Positions 1 to 8,232 of a stretch of 64,000 nt of DNA are shown piece by piece. Origin of the DNA: Bradysia coprophila. Taxonomy: Eukaryota > Arthropoda > Insecta > Diptera > Sciaridae. The notes under the pieces are model-generated. The model saw only the letters and a list, made by a program, of their open reading frames with translations. It was not told the origin of the DNA and made no database searches. The translations under genes and the position numbers were made by a program. The stretch lies in the NCBI RefSeq assembly GCF_014529535.1, contig NW_023503313.1:2128081-2192080 (forward strand), in the 5' to 3' direction. Positions within the stretch are counted from its first letter, which is position 1; each line of letters begins with the position of its first letter.

Positions 1-1
1 T

Positions 2-3000
2 TCTGTGACTCCTCTCTGCTGTACCCACTGTCTGATGGTGATAAGCAGTGGATTTGCTGTGGGTCACATGGAAAAGGACCCATAGTCTTTCTAACACTGA
101 ATTCACATATTCCGTTCCCAGATCGGTGATGACCTGTTTCATCAGGCCGAAGCTTAACACGAAATTATTGAAAATAGCTCTGGCTACCGTAAGAGCCTGT
201 TTGTCCGGAATAGGAATGATTACCAAGTATTTGCTTAAATCGCAAATTAACGTAATCGCATAGCGATTTCCATTAAGGGAAGTAGGCAATGGGCCTATGG
301 TATCTATCACTACTACATCAAAGGGGGCCTGGGGAGTATTTGTTAATACGAGGGCTTCTTTGTTCTTCACACTGACTTTCGTTAGTTTGCACTTCGTACA
401 ACTTTTGACAAAAGAGGCAACATCTCGCCTCATGCCTTTCCAGGCATAATAACTCCTTAAGTTTGCGTAGAGTTTCTTGTGACCTACATGTCCTCCAAAA
501 ATCGGATTGTCATGAAAGTACATTAAGAGTTCATTTTGTTTTGTCTTATCATTGATCAAAATCGGGCTTTTAATTAACACTATTCGTAGTTTATTCAATT
601 TATTTTTGCAAATTTCTTTAAAAACGTTAATTGATACAAATTTGAACATAATATCGTTTAGCGACCACTGAATTTCGTTAAAATTTTTCTTTATCGCAAT
701 TTCTTGTAAACTATTAATTACTTTCTCGAGAATTGATAAATCATTGCGTATTTCTACCGGAACTTTCATACTGATCAGTTTCTTATAATTTTCGTATATA
801 TTGAGCTCTATTACCTCGTCTTTACTTCCTTCTGTACGCGTACACATTATTCGAGGTATCTTTTTATTTATATGCGCATTTAATTGTTCAATTACCGGTA
901 CGTAACTTATTTCTTGTGTTTTATTTAAATTTTCATTGGTCGTCATTTCATTTTCCTTTTTCAAATTTCTTGTTTTGGATCTTGTCATAACATAGACTGT
1001 CTTTGTTTTTCCATATAAATCTAGTAAATCTTTAATATTTAATCGCGATAGGGCGTCGGCCACTACATTCTTAGCTCCACTAATGTGTTCTATTGTGAAA
1101 TCGTATCCTTCGAGGTCCAGCCTAATACGAATAAGTTTAGGAGACAAAGTCTTGTGCGTAAATAGATAAATAAGTGATTTATGATCTGTACGGACTCGGA
1201 ACGGTACTCCGTACACATAAGGTCTAAATTGGGTCAAGGCAAAGTGAATGGCCAAACATTCTTGAATTGGAGTCGACTTCACTGCGTCTGCTTTAGACCA
1301 TGACTTTGATGCATAATAAATTGGTAGATCATTGTCGTCATGTAGCTGACTCAGTACAGCCCCACAACCTGTTATTGAGGCGTCGACTGTGACTATGAAA
1401 GTCTTAGAAAAGTCTGGGTAAGCTAAAACTGGTGGTTTTGTCAAAATTTCCTTTAATGTATCGAAACTTTCTTGGCATTGTTCAGTCCATTCAAAGGTCA
1501 CGTCTTTTTTAGTCAAATTGTTCAATGGTTTTGCTATAGTCGCAAAATGTGGGATGAAACGTCGATAATAATTTGCGAATGATACAAATCTGTGTGCAGC
1601 GTTTTTGTCTGTGGGAACTGGATAATTTTTAACTTTCTCGTGTTTCCTAGGGTCTGGCAATATGCCATCAGGAGTACACAAATGTCCTAAAAAGGTTACT
1701 TCGGGCTCGAAAAACTTGCATTTATGAGGATGTATTTTCAAATTTCTGTCTCGCAACACTTGGAATACTGCTTTGAGATTTTGTAAATGATGCTTCTCGC
1801 TTTTCCCTATCACGACTACATCATCAATATAGAGAAATGCCTGTTCTGGGGGGATACCTGAAAAGGCAATTGTCATCATGCGAGTAAATGAATTCGGTGA
1901 AACGTTTAACCCGAAAGGCAAAACTTTCCATCTGTATGACCCAGTACTAGTACTAAAAGACGTTATGTCTCTGGAATTCTTTTCTAATGGCACCTGGTGG
2001 AATCCCTGGAACAAATCAATGACCGAAAAACATTTTGCGTTTCCCAAACTATCTAATATCTGATCCATTCTAGGCAATGGAAACTTGTCTGCCACTAATT
2101 TTTTATTAACTTGGCGATAATCCAGACATAGTCTCCATCGTTCACGACCATTCAAAGGGGGTTTCGGGACTAAAATCAAAGGGCTATTATACTCGGATGC
2201 GCTTGGTTCTATTAAGTCATTTTTTAAAAATTCATTCACCTGAGCTTCTATTTCATTAATCTGGCTGTGCGGTGTACGGTAATTTTTTATATAAACCGGT
2301 GTGTCATCTTTTAACCTTAATTTTTGCTCATAAAAATTGTTTGTGGTCATCTTGTCAGTTTCTAATGCGAAAACGTCCGCATATTCTTCTATCAACGGGA
2401 AAAGCTGTTCTTTAGCGTAACTAGGAACTTTGTTTTCTAAAATTTTCAGTAAAGTTTCTGTCCTTTCTTTAGAAGAGATTTCCTTTTTCGTTGTGTAAAC
2501 CTTATAATCTGACAACTTCTGAATTGGTAGACGGTCATTTTTCATTATTTGTACTTTATCCGTAGTATTGAGAATTCGGATCAACGGCTGAGCTGAGCTA
2601 ATTATTGTGCGAGCTGTGAAGACTCCTGCACTAATTTCCCAAGAATCGACCCACTGGGGTTCTAACACTTCTTTTTTCAAATTGAATTGTCTAATTACCT
2701 CACTTCTCGCGGGTAAAACTATCGTATTTACTTCGGGACCTTCCCTTATTGGTACCGTAATCATTTGTTCGTTTAATGTAAATCTAAACGTCATATCTCC
2801 GTAATTTATATTGCATCTAAAATGTTTCATGAAGTCTTTACCTAGGATCCCATCTGACGGAATATTGAATTCATTTGGTACTACATGTACTGGAAAATTT
2901 ACTCTAAAATCGTCATTACCCAACGTCGCATTCGTACAACCCAAAGTCGTTATGGGATCTTCCGTTATTCCTGTTATGTCAATCAAATTTTCTACATCTA

Positions 3001-3220
3001 ATAGCGCTCTTGGGCGGACTGCGCAAATTTTTAAGAGAGTTATGTCCGCCTGCGTGTCAATTAGGAATGTGCATTGTTTATTTGAAATCGAACTACTCAA
3101 AACTATAAAATCTGAGTAGTTTGGGTTCATAGATAGAACCTTCCTTTGGACTATTGAGACTGATACGGCATCATTGCTGTTGTTTCCCCCAGCTGCTGGT
3201 ATCGCTGAGGGGCTTCCTCG
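2..3220 (-). CDS. pol: Retrotransposon Pol polyprotein (protease, RT, RNase H, integrase), partial at C-terminus
   Basis: The frame is open from 3241 to the left window edge, over 1,070 codons; I checked every codon for stops. It has no need of its own start: it overlaps the end of gag in the -1 frame and is expected to be made by frameshifting at 3220-3226 (an in-frame ATG also exists at 3130). Visible motifs in order: protease LIDTQADITLL (about 3030-3064), with Gln where DTG/DSG is usual; reverse transcriptase with YIDD (1820-1831) and FLGHLC downstream; RNase H with TVDAS; linker rich in Lys/Asn; integrase HHCC zinc finger (GGHVGHKKL to SCTKCK, about 375-520) and the catalytic D, D, E in VIDTIGP, ITDLGTEY and GTAERSHR (the last at the very left edge). 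The reactions are polyprotein cleavage, minus- and plus-strand cDNA synthesis, and integration. The integrase C-terminus is missing because the window ends, not because of a mutation. Confidence 0.95.
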
Positions 3221-4380
3221 TTTCCCAAAGCCTCGACTATTCTAACTGAGTGATTCGGATAATTTTGATAATTCTGATAACTTCCGCGACCACGACCACG
3301 GCCACGATTCCAGGATCTTCCTCTACCATTATTACCTCGACCATTGCCGTTTTGATGGTAATTATTATTTCCACCATTCCATTTATTATAGTTTCCATAA
3401 TTATTACCGTAATTACCGTAACCACCACGGCTTCTACCTTTTCCCCGTTTACCTCTAAACTGTGCCTTGTATGCTAACACTTGCTTTTCCTGCTTTTCGG
3501 TAGACGATTCTAAAATCAGTTTAGCAACTACTTCATCAGGATCATTGTATTGAGACGCTGATAATACGGCTTTAATCAGATCACTTCGAGCATTCGCCCG
3601 ACACATGTCAATAGTTTCATCTACACACATTTCTCGTGCTTTGACCTTACCAACACCTTCCAACACTAAAGCTCTTTGGAGTGCTTCACTCAATTTCGTC
3701 GCTTCAAGGGCAAAGTCTTGAACCTTGAATCTGTCAAACTTCAAAGCCTGTAACCTACTCTTTACTACTTTAGACGTCTCAGGTTTAATGCCTACTTTAA
3801 GTCCATCAATTATTTCTTGAATAGTTTGTGGATCTTCAGGGACTGATTCCATAGCCTTATCTTCCAATTTAGTCATTAAATATGTTATCAAAAGGGTAAC
3901 GTGCGTCGTACCTGCCATCTTCTCGAGAAGTTTGATAGAGTTTATGAAAGCTGTAAGGGCTAATGGGTCACCTGCATAATTCCTAGAGATAGTTTTTCCT
4001 GCCAAGGCAAGAAACTCTTCAGCTGATTGTACCATTTCTGAATCTGAGTCTGAATCACCTTTATCAAGTACTTTTGGGTCAATTTCTTTTACTCCGGGGG
4101 GTACTACAATGTGTACTTTCAAAGTTCCAAACAATTTGAGAAGACGATCTCTAATTTTTGTGTGAAATTCCGTACAATAAGTCAAATGGTCTTCTTGCAG
4201 ATCGTGCGTTCTTATCAACTTTGTCGCAGCGTTATATACTTCAATAATGTCTTGTAAATGTTTATCGAAAGTTTCACGTTGAATTTTCCTTTTAATTGAA
4301 ACACTCAGGCATTTATAAATTCTTTCAAATTCTATTCTGTGTTCGTCTAATTTAGTACTTAATTGTGTCCATGTAGTCAT
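3151..4380 (-). CDS. gag: Retrotransposon Gag, RG/Asn-rich C-terminus without zinc knuckle
   Basis: This 409-residue structural protein assembles the virus-like particle and packages element RNA. The N-terminal and middle two-thirds are helical and charged, with an acidic spacer (DKGDSDSDSE, about residues 107-116) that may divide matrix-like and capsid-like parts. The last 90 residues are a low-complexity Arg/Gly/Asn/Tyr tract (for example RGKRGKGRSRGGYGNYG and NRGRGRGRGSYQ) and there is no CCHC zinc knuckle, so RNA binding presumably uses the RGG-like tract. The start ATG at 4380 is the first in frame. The stop at 3151-3153 is 20 bp before the first pol ATG. Identification rests on position before protease/RT and on composition; I did not match a specific family member. 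Confidence 0.9.
   Translation of the reverse strand: MTTWTQLSTKLDEHRIEFERIYKCLSVSIKRKIQRETFDKHLQDIIEVYNAATKLIRTHDLQEDHLTYCTEFHTKIRDRLLKLFGTLKVHIVVPPGVKEIDPKVLDKGDSDSDSEMVQSAEEFLALAGKTISRNYAGDPLALTAFINSIKLLEKMAGTTHVTLLITYLMTKLEDKAMESVPEDPQTIQEIIDGLKVGIKPETSKVVKSRLQALKFDRFKVQDFALEATKLSEALQRALVLEGVGKVKAREMCVDETIDMCRANARSDLIKAVLSASQYNDPDEVVAKLILESSTEKQEKQVLAYKAQFRGKRGKGRSRGGYGNYGNNYGNYNKWNGGNNNYHQNGNGRGNNGRGRSWNRGRGRGRGSYQNYQNYPNHSVRIVEALGNEEAPQRYQQLGETTAMMPYQSQ
3162..3226 (-). promoter_or_regulatory. Programmed -1 ribosomal frameshift signal between gag and pol
   Basis: On the minus strand the heptamer GGGAAAC (3226-3220) lies in the gag frame as G GGA AAC, the canonical X XXY YYZ form. A 7-nt spacer GAGGAAG follows, then a stem: CCCC-U-CAGC (3212-3204) pairs with GCUGGGGG (3193-3186) around a 10-nt loop. 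The loop segment GAUAC (3203-3199) is complementary to GUAUC at 3166-3162, giving an H-type pseudoknot with a 19-nt connector. The pol frame is open only from 3241 and gag stops at 3151, so a slip must happen within 91 nt; the heptamer is inside that interval. Slippery site, spacer length and structure all fit known -1 frameshift signals. An alternative small hairpin, CCAGC with GCUGG, overlaps the loop. Confidence 0.85.
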
Positions 4381-4732
4381 ACTTTGCCAAATAAAAAATA
4401 CTTATTCGTATCAACTTCACCAGATTTCCAACAATATAAACACATCAAATGAATCTATTCGTTCGGGCTTGACAATAAAACCAAATTAAAACCAATGACA
4501 AGACCATCAAGAAAAATAAAATTGAAAAATAAACAATTAAAAATTCCGTTAAATCAAATAAAGGCTTTGATTCAAACGTTTCCATTTCGTACCATTAAAT
4601 ACGCTTTGTTTGCTTTATCAATCACAATGTTGCAATTATTTTCAAAATTTATACATCCTGTCCCAAACTTAGTATCGTATTTCTTTCATAAAATAATACC
4701 AAATACCGATTGTAAGCGAAAAAAAAAATAAT

Positions 4733-4778
4733 TCCAAAACTGCGCGTGTAAAGAATTTCAAAACTGCGCGTGTTAAAT
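4733..4778. repeat. Imperfect 23-bp tandem duplication in the leader
   Basis: Two adjacent copies share the core CAAAACTGCGCGTGT and are flanked by similar A/T-rich bases. The GC-rich core stands out in an otherwise very A/T-rich leader and could be a protein-binding or packaging element; that function is inference. Confidence 0.6.
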
Positions 4779-5275
4779 TCGCTGACATCAGAAAAAAATA
4801 TTTTTTCTTTCTTTTTAATTAGAACAACTTTTCGTCGTATTTAATATTTCAACATCCTGTCGCAAAATAAACAAGCGTTCTCATATAACATCGATTTTAA
4901 AACGTAAGCATAAAATATAATTTTCAATCGCGTGTCGTTACATATAAAAACTTCAAAATTTAAAACATTTTCTTATAAAAAAAAAATCAAATTTTAATTT
5001 CCATAACTCATACCTGTTGCTATGTGTATCTGTTTACCCAGGGCCAAATTTTGTACGACCTTACGCGCCTGTGCGATCTATGATTTTCTGTGCCTTCGCT
5101 GTTGACTTAGCAATGTTCTCCTGTTTTCCACGGACCCCACGGACCAAATTTGTACGAATTTTCGTGCCTGTGCTCTTGGATGTCCATCAATTCCAGTAAT
5201 GTTATTTGTTCATTTATTTTTCAAATCCCGTCAAATATTGTTCGTGGTTTATTTTTCTGTTTTTATATTCAATAT

Positions 5276-5503
5276 TCAAATTTGGCGTACTTGTCTCTCA
5301 CGCTTTACGATACACTTTTTATGTAACGTGTAAAATTTATAGATAAAGTGAATTGCCAATAGTACCACTATTATTAATAAACAAATGCCAGTGCTGGTTT
5401 TGTGTTCGGAAAATTCTTGAATTATATTGACACTATTAACATCAGTATTACTGTTAGTACCATCCGTTGTGGCGGTTTGCGGCTTTGAGTCAGATGTGCC
5501 CAT
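5276..5503 (-). CDS. Small leader ORF: predicted N-myristoylated single-pass membrane protein
   Basis: This 75-residue ORF is the first ATG-initiated ORF of any length downstream of the primer site, 100 bp into the leader. Its N-terminus MGTSDSK fits the N-myristoylation pattern (Gly2, Ser at position 6, Lys at 7). Residues 8-38 are polar and rich in Thr/Asn/Asp/Ser. Residues about 39-58 form one hydrophobic segment (GICLLIIVVLLAIHFIYKFY). The C-terminal tail is basic (HKKCIVKRERQVRQI). Such a layout could anchor a protein at a membrane or help particles leave cells. It is not recognised from any family I can name. The ordered layout argues against a chance ORF, but an upstream position also means it could act as a translation-controlling upstream ORF. 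Confidence 0.6.
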   Translation of the reverse strand: MGTSDSKPQTATTDGTNSNTDVNSVNIIQEFSEHKTSTGICLLIIVVLLAIHFIYKFYTLHKKCIVKRERQVRQI

Positions 5504-5602
5504 AATTTATTCATTTAATGATTCACTTTATTAATAATTATTTACTTTGTAGTACAACGGTTTCACTAACCCGACCACTTATCGTTTTTTTTTTTTTTTA
5601 TA

Positions 5603-5620
5603 TCACTGTCACTGTCGCCA
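5603..5620 (-). other. Primer-binding site complementary to a tRNA-Arg 3' end
   Basis: Directly after the LTR the minus strand reads TGGCGACAGTGACAGTGA. The first 15 bases match the complement of the insect tRNA-Arg(UCG) 3' end, as I recall it, with one mismatch, including the CCA complement TGG. Immediate adjacency to the LTR end is expected for a minus-strand primer site. It does not match the tRNA-Arg(UCU) gene in this window. Confidence 0.75.
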
Positions 5621-5797
5621 TGTATATATATAGTTGGTATATATAGTCTTAACGGGAGTGTTGTATTAAGTGAAACGCACTGCTTGACGATATAATATGG
5701 AATGATTCTTTATTCACTTAAGTAACATATTCATGGTTCTTATACTAAAGAGAGAGAACTTACTTCTCTCTTACTTAATATAGTAAGGGGCACTACA
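5621..5797 (-). repeat. 5' LTR of the retrotransposon
   Basis: On the minus strand the LTR begins TGTAGTGCCCCTTAC and ends TATATATACA, giving the TG...CA ends of retroviral LTRs, and is followed at once by the primer site. At 177 bp it is short for the group. It contains TATA-like sequences and AATAAA (5714-5709). The second LTR is outside the window, so the left boundary rests only on the TG...CA form and adjacency of the primer site. Flanking bases CTAG (5798-5801) could be the 4-bp target duplication. Confidence 0.8.
5709..5714 (-). terminator. AATAAA polyadenylation signal in the LTR
   Basis: AATAAA lies in the middle of the LTR on the coding strand of the element, as needed for 3' end formation from the downstream LTR copy. 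Confidence 0.55.
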
Positions 5798-8232
5798 CTA
5801 GCAATGTAGTTTTTTTATAATTGTCAGTTGACTTGGAAATGATGTACTTAACAAGACTTTATGCAGCTTTTTATTACGAAATCATTCGATTTAGTGTTTC
5901 ATTACTTATGTTTACTATCATTTTGCAGATCTCCTCATTAAATGTAAGGTAATACGAAGATAATCCAATATTCAGTCTTCCTTGGATATTTATAGTTTTG
6001 ACGCATTCGAAGGAAGAACTATAAGACGCTTTAGGGCGAGAATTGACTACCTAGAAAATGACACCAAAAACTAAATTTCATACTCAAAGTTTATTTTTAT
6101 TATAAAATACGAAAAAAAGACTGCTCACTAAGGCGCAGTCAGTAAAAAAACGATCTTTTCAAAAAGAAATTTCATTCTTCGAAAATTGCCTTATTTTACG
6201 GTTTAGTAGCCTCCACCTCACTCTAGCTGTTCCCAAAATTAAATTTTTTTAAATAAAATAAAACCGCAAGATTGGTATCGTTTGTACGACTACATATGAC
6301 CTCTCGACAAAAATGTTTTCAGGTCAATGAGGGCAGTTGGGTTAGTCAGGTCGATAAAACAATGCTTCACAATGGCCCAAAAATAAGGTTTTCGAATTTC
6401 ACTAATTCGAGTTTGCCTCGAAAAAATTGATTAAAAAAATTCTCCAATGTCAAAACAATTGTATTGCCGCATTTTCTAACTGCAAAGACTTATTTGTCGT
6501 GAGAGGTAAATGCATCAATGAATGAGTAAATATTGACGAAATTTGTTGTCAAAGTAAACGTTGAGGCATGGGAAAATCGTGACAAGGCAACGTAAAGCTA
6601 GAATTTTAGTAGTCACTTTGTCGTTAAAACGCTGTCATCAAATGAATTCCGTTGAGTGATTAACTAATAACTTAGAGAATAAAATCGTCTCTTCGAAATA
6701 TACTGCTGATTAGATTCAAGGGGATGATTCCAGTTATCCTTTCACTTCACATAGTACATCACCGCTACAACCACAGAGTAATATAAGTTGATTCTCCTAT
6801 TTGCAAACATAGACAGAGTTAACAAACACAACTCACTATGTCTTATACTGCATATTCTGCACAGAATTAGTTTTATTTACCGAATAGAATGTAACTAAAA
6901 TTTTAAAGACAATTACACCGTCTCGGCTAATTGAGAACATTTTTCTCGGCAAACAAATGTTTTATTGCATGTCTCTAAAATTAACTGTTTGCAATTACTT
7001 TTAGGCAGTGTCTATTAAGCAATTAAAAACCGCAACACATTAACTCCTTCGAATTATGTCTTCCGGTTAATTAGCCGAGAAGACTCTTGAGACGCTGTTT
7101 CTATGCATGTAACAAGAATATTTTCTATGGAAGAAAGAATATGTTTGATTTGTTCAGTCTAAAACATGAATTCCTTCACTATTTCTGTTCCATGATATGC
7201 AAACGAACACCGGGCATGACGATGATAACCGAGAAAAAAAAAACAATGCGAGTGGTTGATGTGTTCTCGAAAATTAGTTCTACAAATGAGATTGTGCGCT
7301 CGTATGTTCTATTTAATAATTAGTAGGTCGATTGAATGGAGAAAAATCGACCAGAAGTCATCATCAGTTTCATTTGAGAAAAACAAAAAAAGAAAAGAAA
7401 ATTGGATGCTGTACATCTAATAATAATACATATAATCCAACGCAACGCCACACCGTTCTTCTTCACATAGTTAATGTAGTTCGGTTGAAAGAATTGAAAG
7501 AAAATTGAGGATTGAAATATTACCGCCACTAACTATAAAACGTGCTGATCCAATTGTAAATTGAGCCCTAGATTACTAAAGTACAATAGTATCAATAACG
7601 GTAATCAAGACAATTACATTAAGGAAAAGAAACACTTTTCGCAAAGGTGAACATTTCGATTATGATACCTTTACATGCAGCACAAACGCAGACGTACATA
7701 TTAGTCTCGCAAAATGTTTGATAATGTGTTACTATACCACTAGTGGAGGTAGCATATCAATCAAATTGGTGAGAAAACGAAGCCACATAAGAAATTTAAA
7801 GACTAAATTTTTATTGCCCAGCCTGCAGGTTGCAAATTGAAAATTCGAATTTAAATAAAAAAAAATTCCTTCCATTCTTCATCAATCCTCTTCATTGTGG
7901 CAAGAATTCTATAATATGACTGAGATGTAAACTAAATGTGACTTTGAATTCGGCAAATCCCTCCTGGGACACGTGCCAGAACCTTTATTTTGGGGGATAG
8001 CCAGTCTCGGCCACAACATAGCCAGAGCATTTTTATTATTTGGATGTACGAAATTAGCATTGCAAACGCTTTCAAGTAAGGACGTTATATAATATCATAA
8101 ATGATTGCGAGCCTATATTTTTCATCAGTAAGACCGGCACTAACAATTATCTACTAATAATATGGATCTCTTCATTGCCGATTCGCGCTAATTCTTCGGT
8201 AGTGTAAAACTAAAGTAAATAATTTGACTCAC
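5798..8232. other. Non-coding stretch, probable myosin intron
   Basis: No convincing coding exon, RNA gene or complete mobile element was seen. The sequence is A/T-rich with stop codons in all frames. I looked specifically for the next myosin motor exon (P-loop region, GESGAGKT) on the minus strand and did not find it. A short GC-richer block near 7950-8030 is unexplained. Confidence 0.6.

Larger units (their letters stand above)
4381..5602 (-). other. Retrotransposon 5' leader between primer site and gag
   Basis: The stretch is 1.2 kb, very A/T-rich. It carries the small membrane-protein ORF at 5276-5503, an imperfect tandem repeat at 4733-4778 and two related blocks near 5040 and 5143 sharing the motif ACCAAATTTTGTACGA or a close variant. 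It presumably also contains the packaging signal. Long leaders are a recalled feature of 412-like elements. Confidence 0.7.
1..5797 (-). mobile_element. Ty3/Gypsy LTR retrotransposon (mdg1/412-like), 3' part cut off by the window edge
   Basis: Read on the minus strand the order is LTR (5797-5621), primer-binding site (5620-5603), leader with a small ORF, gag (4380-3151), then pol in the -1 frame, running past position 1. The domain order protease, reverse transcriptase, RNase H, integrase identifies Ty3/Gypsy (Metaviridae). A TGTAGT-type LTR start, a tRNA-Arg-like primer site, DTQAD in the protease and a long leader point to the mdg1/412 lineage; that lineage call is from recalled family features, not from a tree. 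Gag and the visible pol have no stop codon or frameshift apart from the programmed one, so the copy looks young and possibly competent. The 3' end of integrase, polypurine tract and 3' LTR are outside the window, so LTR identity cannot be checked. It probably lies in a myosin intron, sense to that gene. Confidence 0.93.

Noticed and set aside
3237..3477. Ile/Val/Thr-rich frames overlapping the end of gag on both strands
   Set aside because: They are other-frame readings of the Asn/Gly-repeat-coding part of gag.
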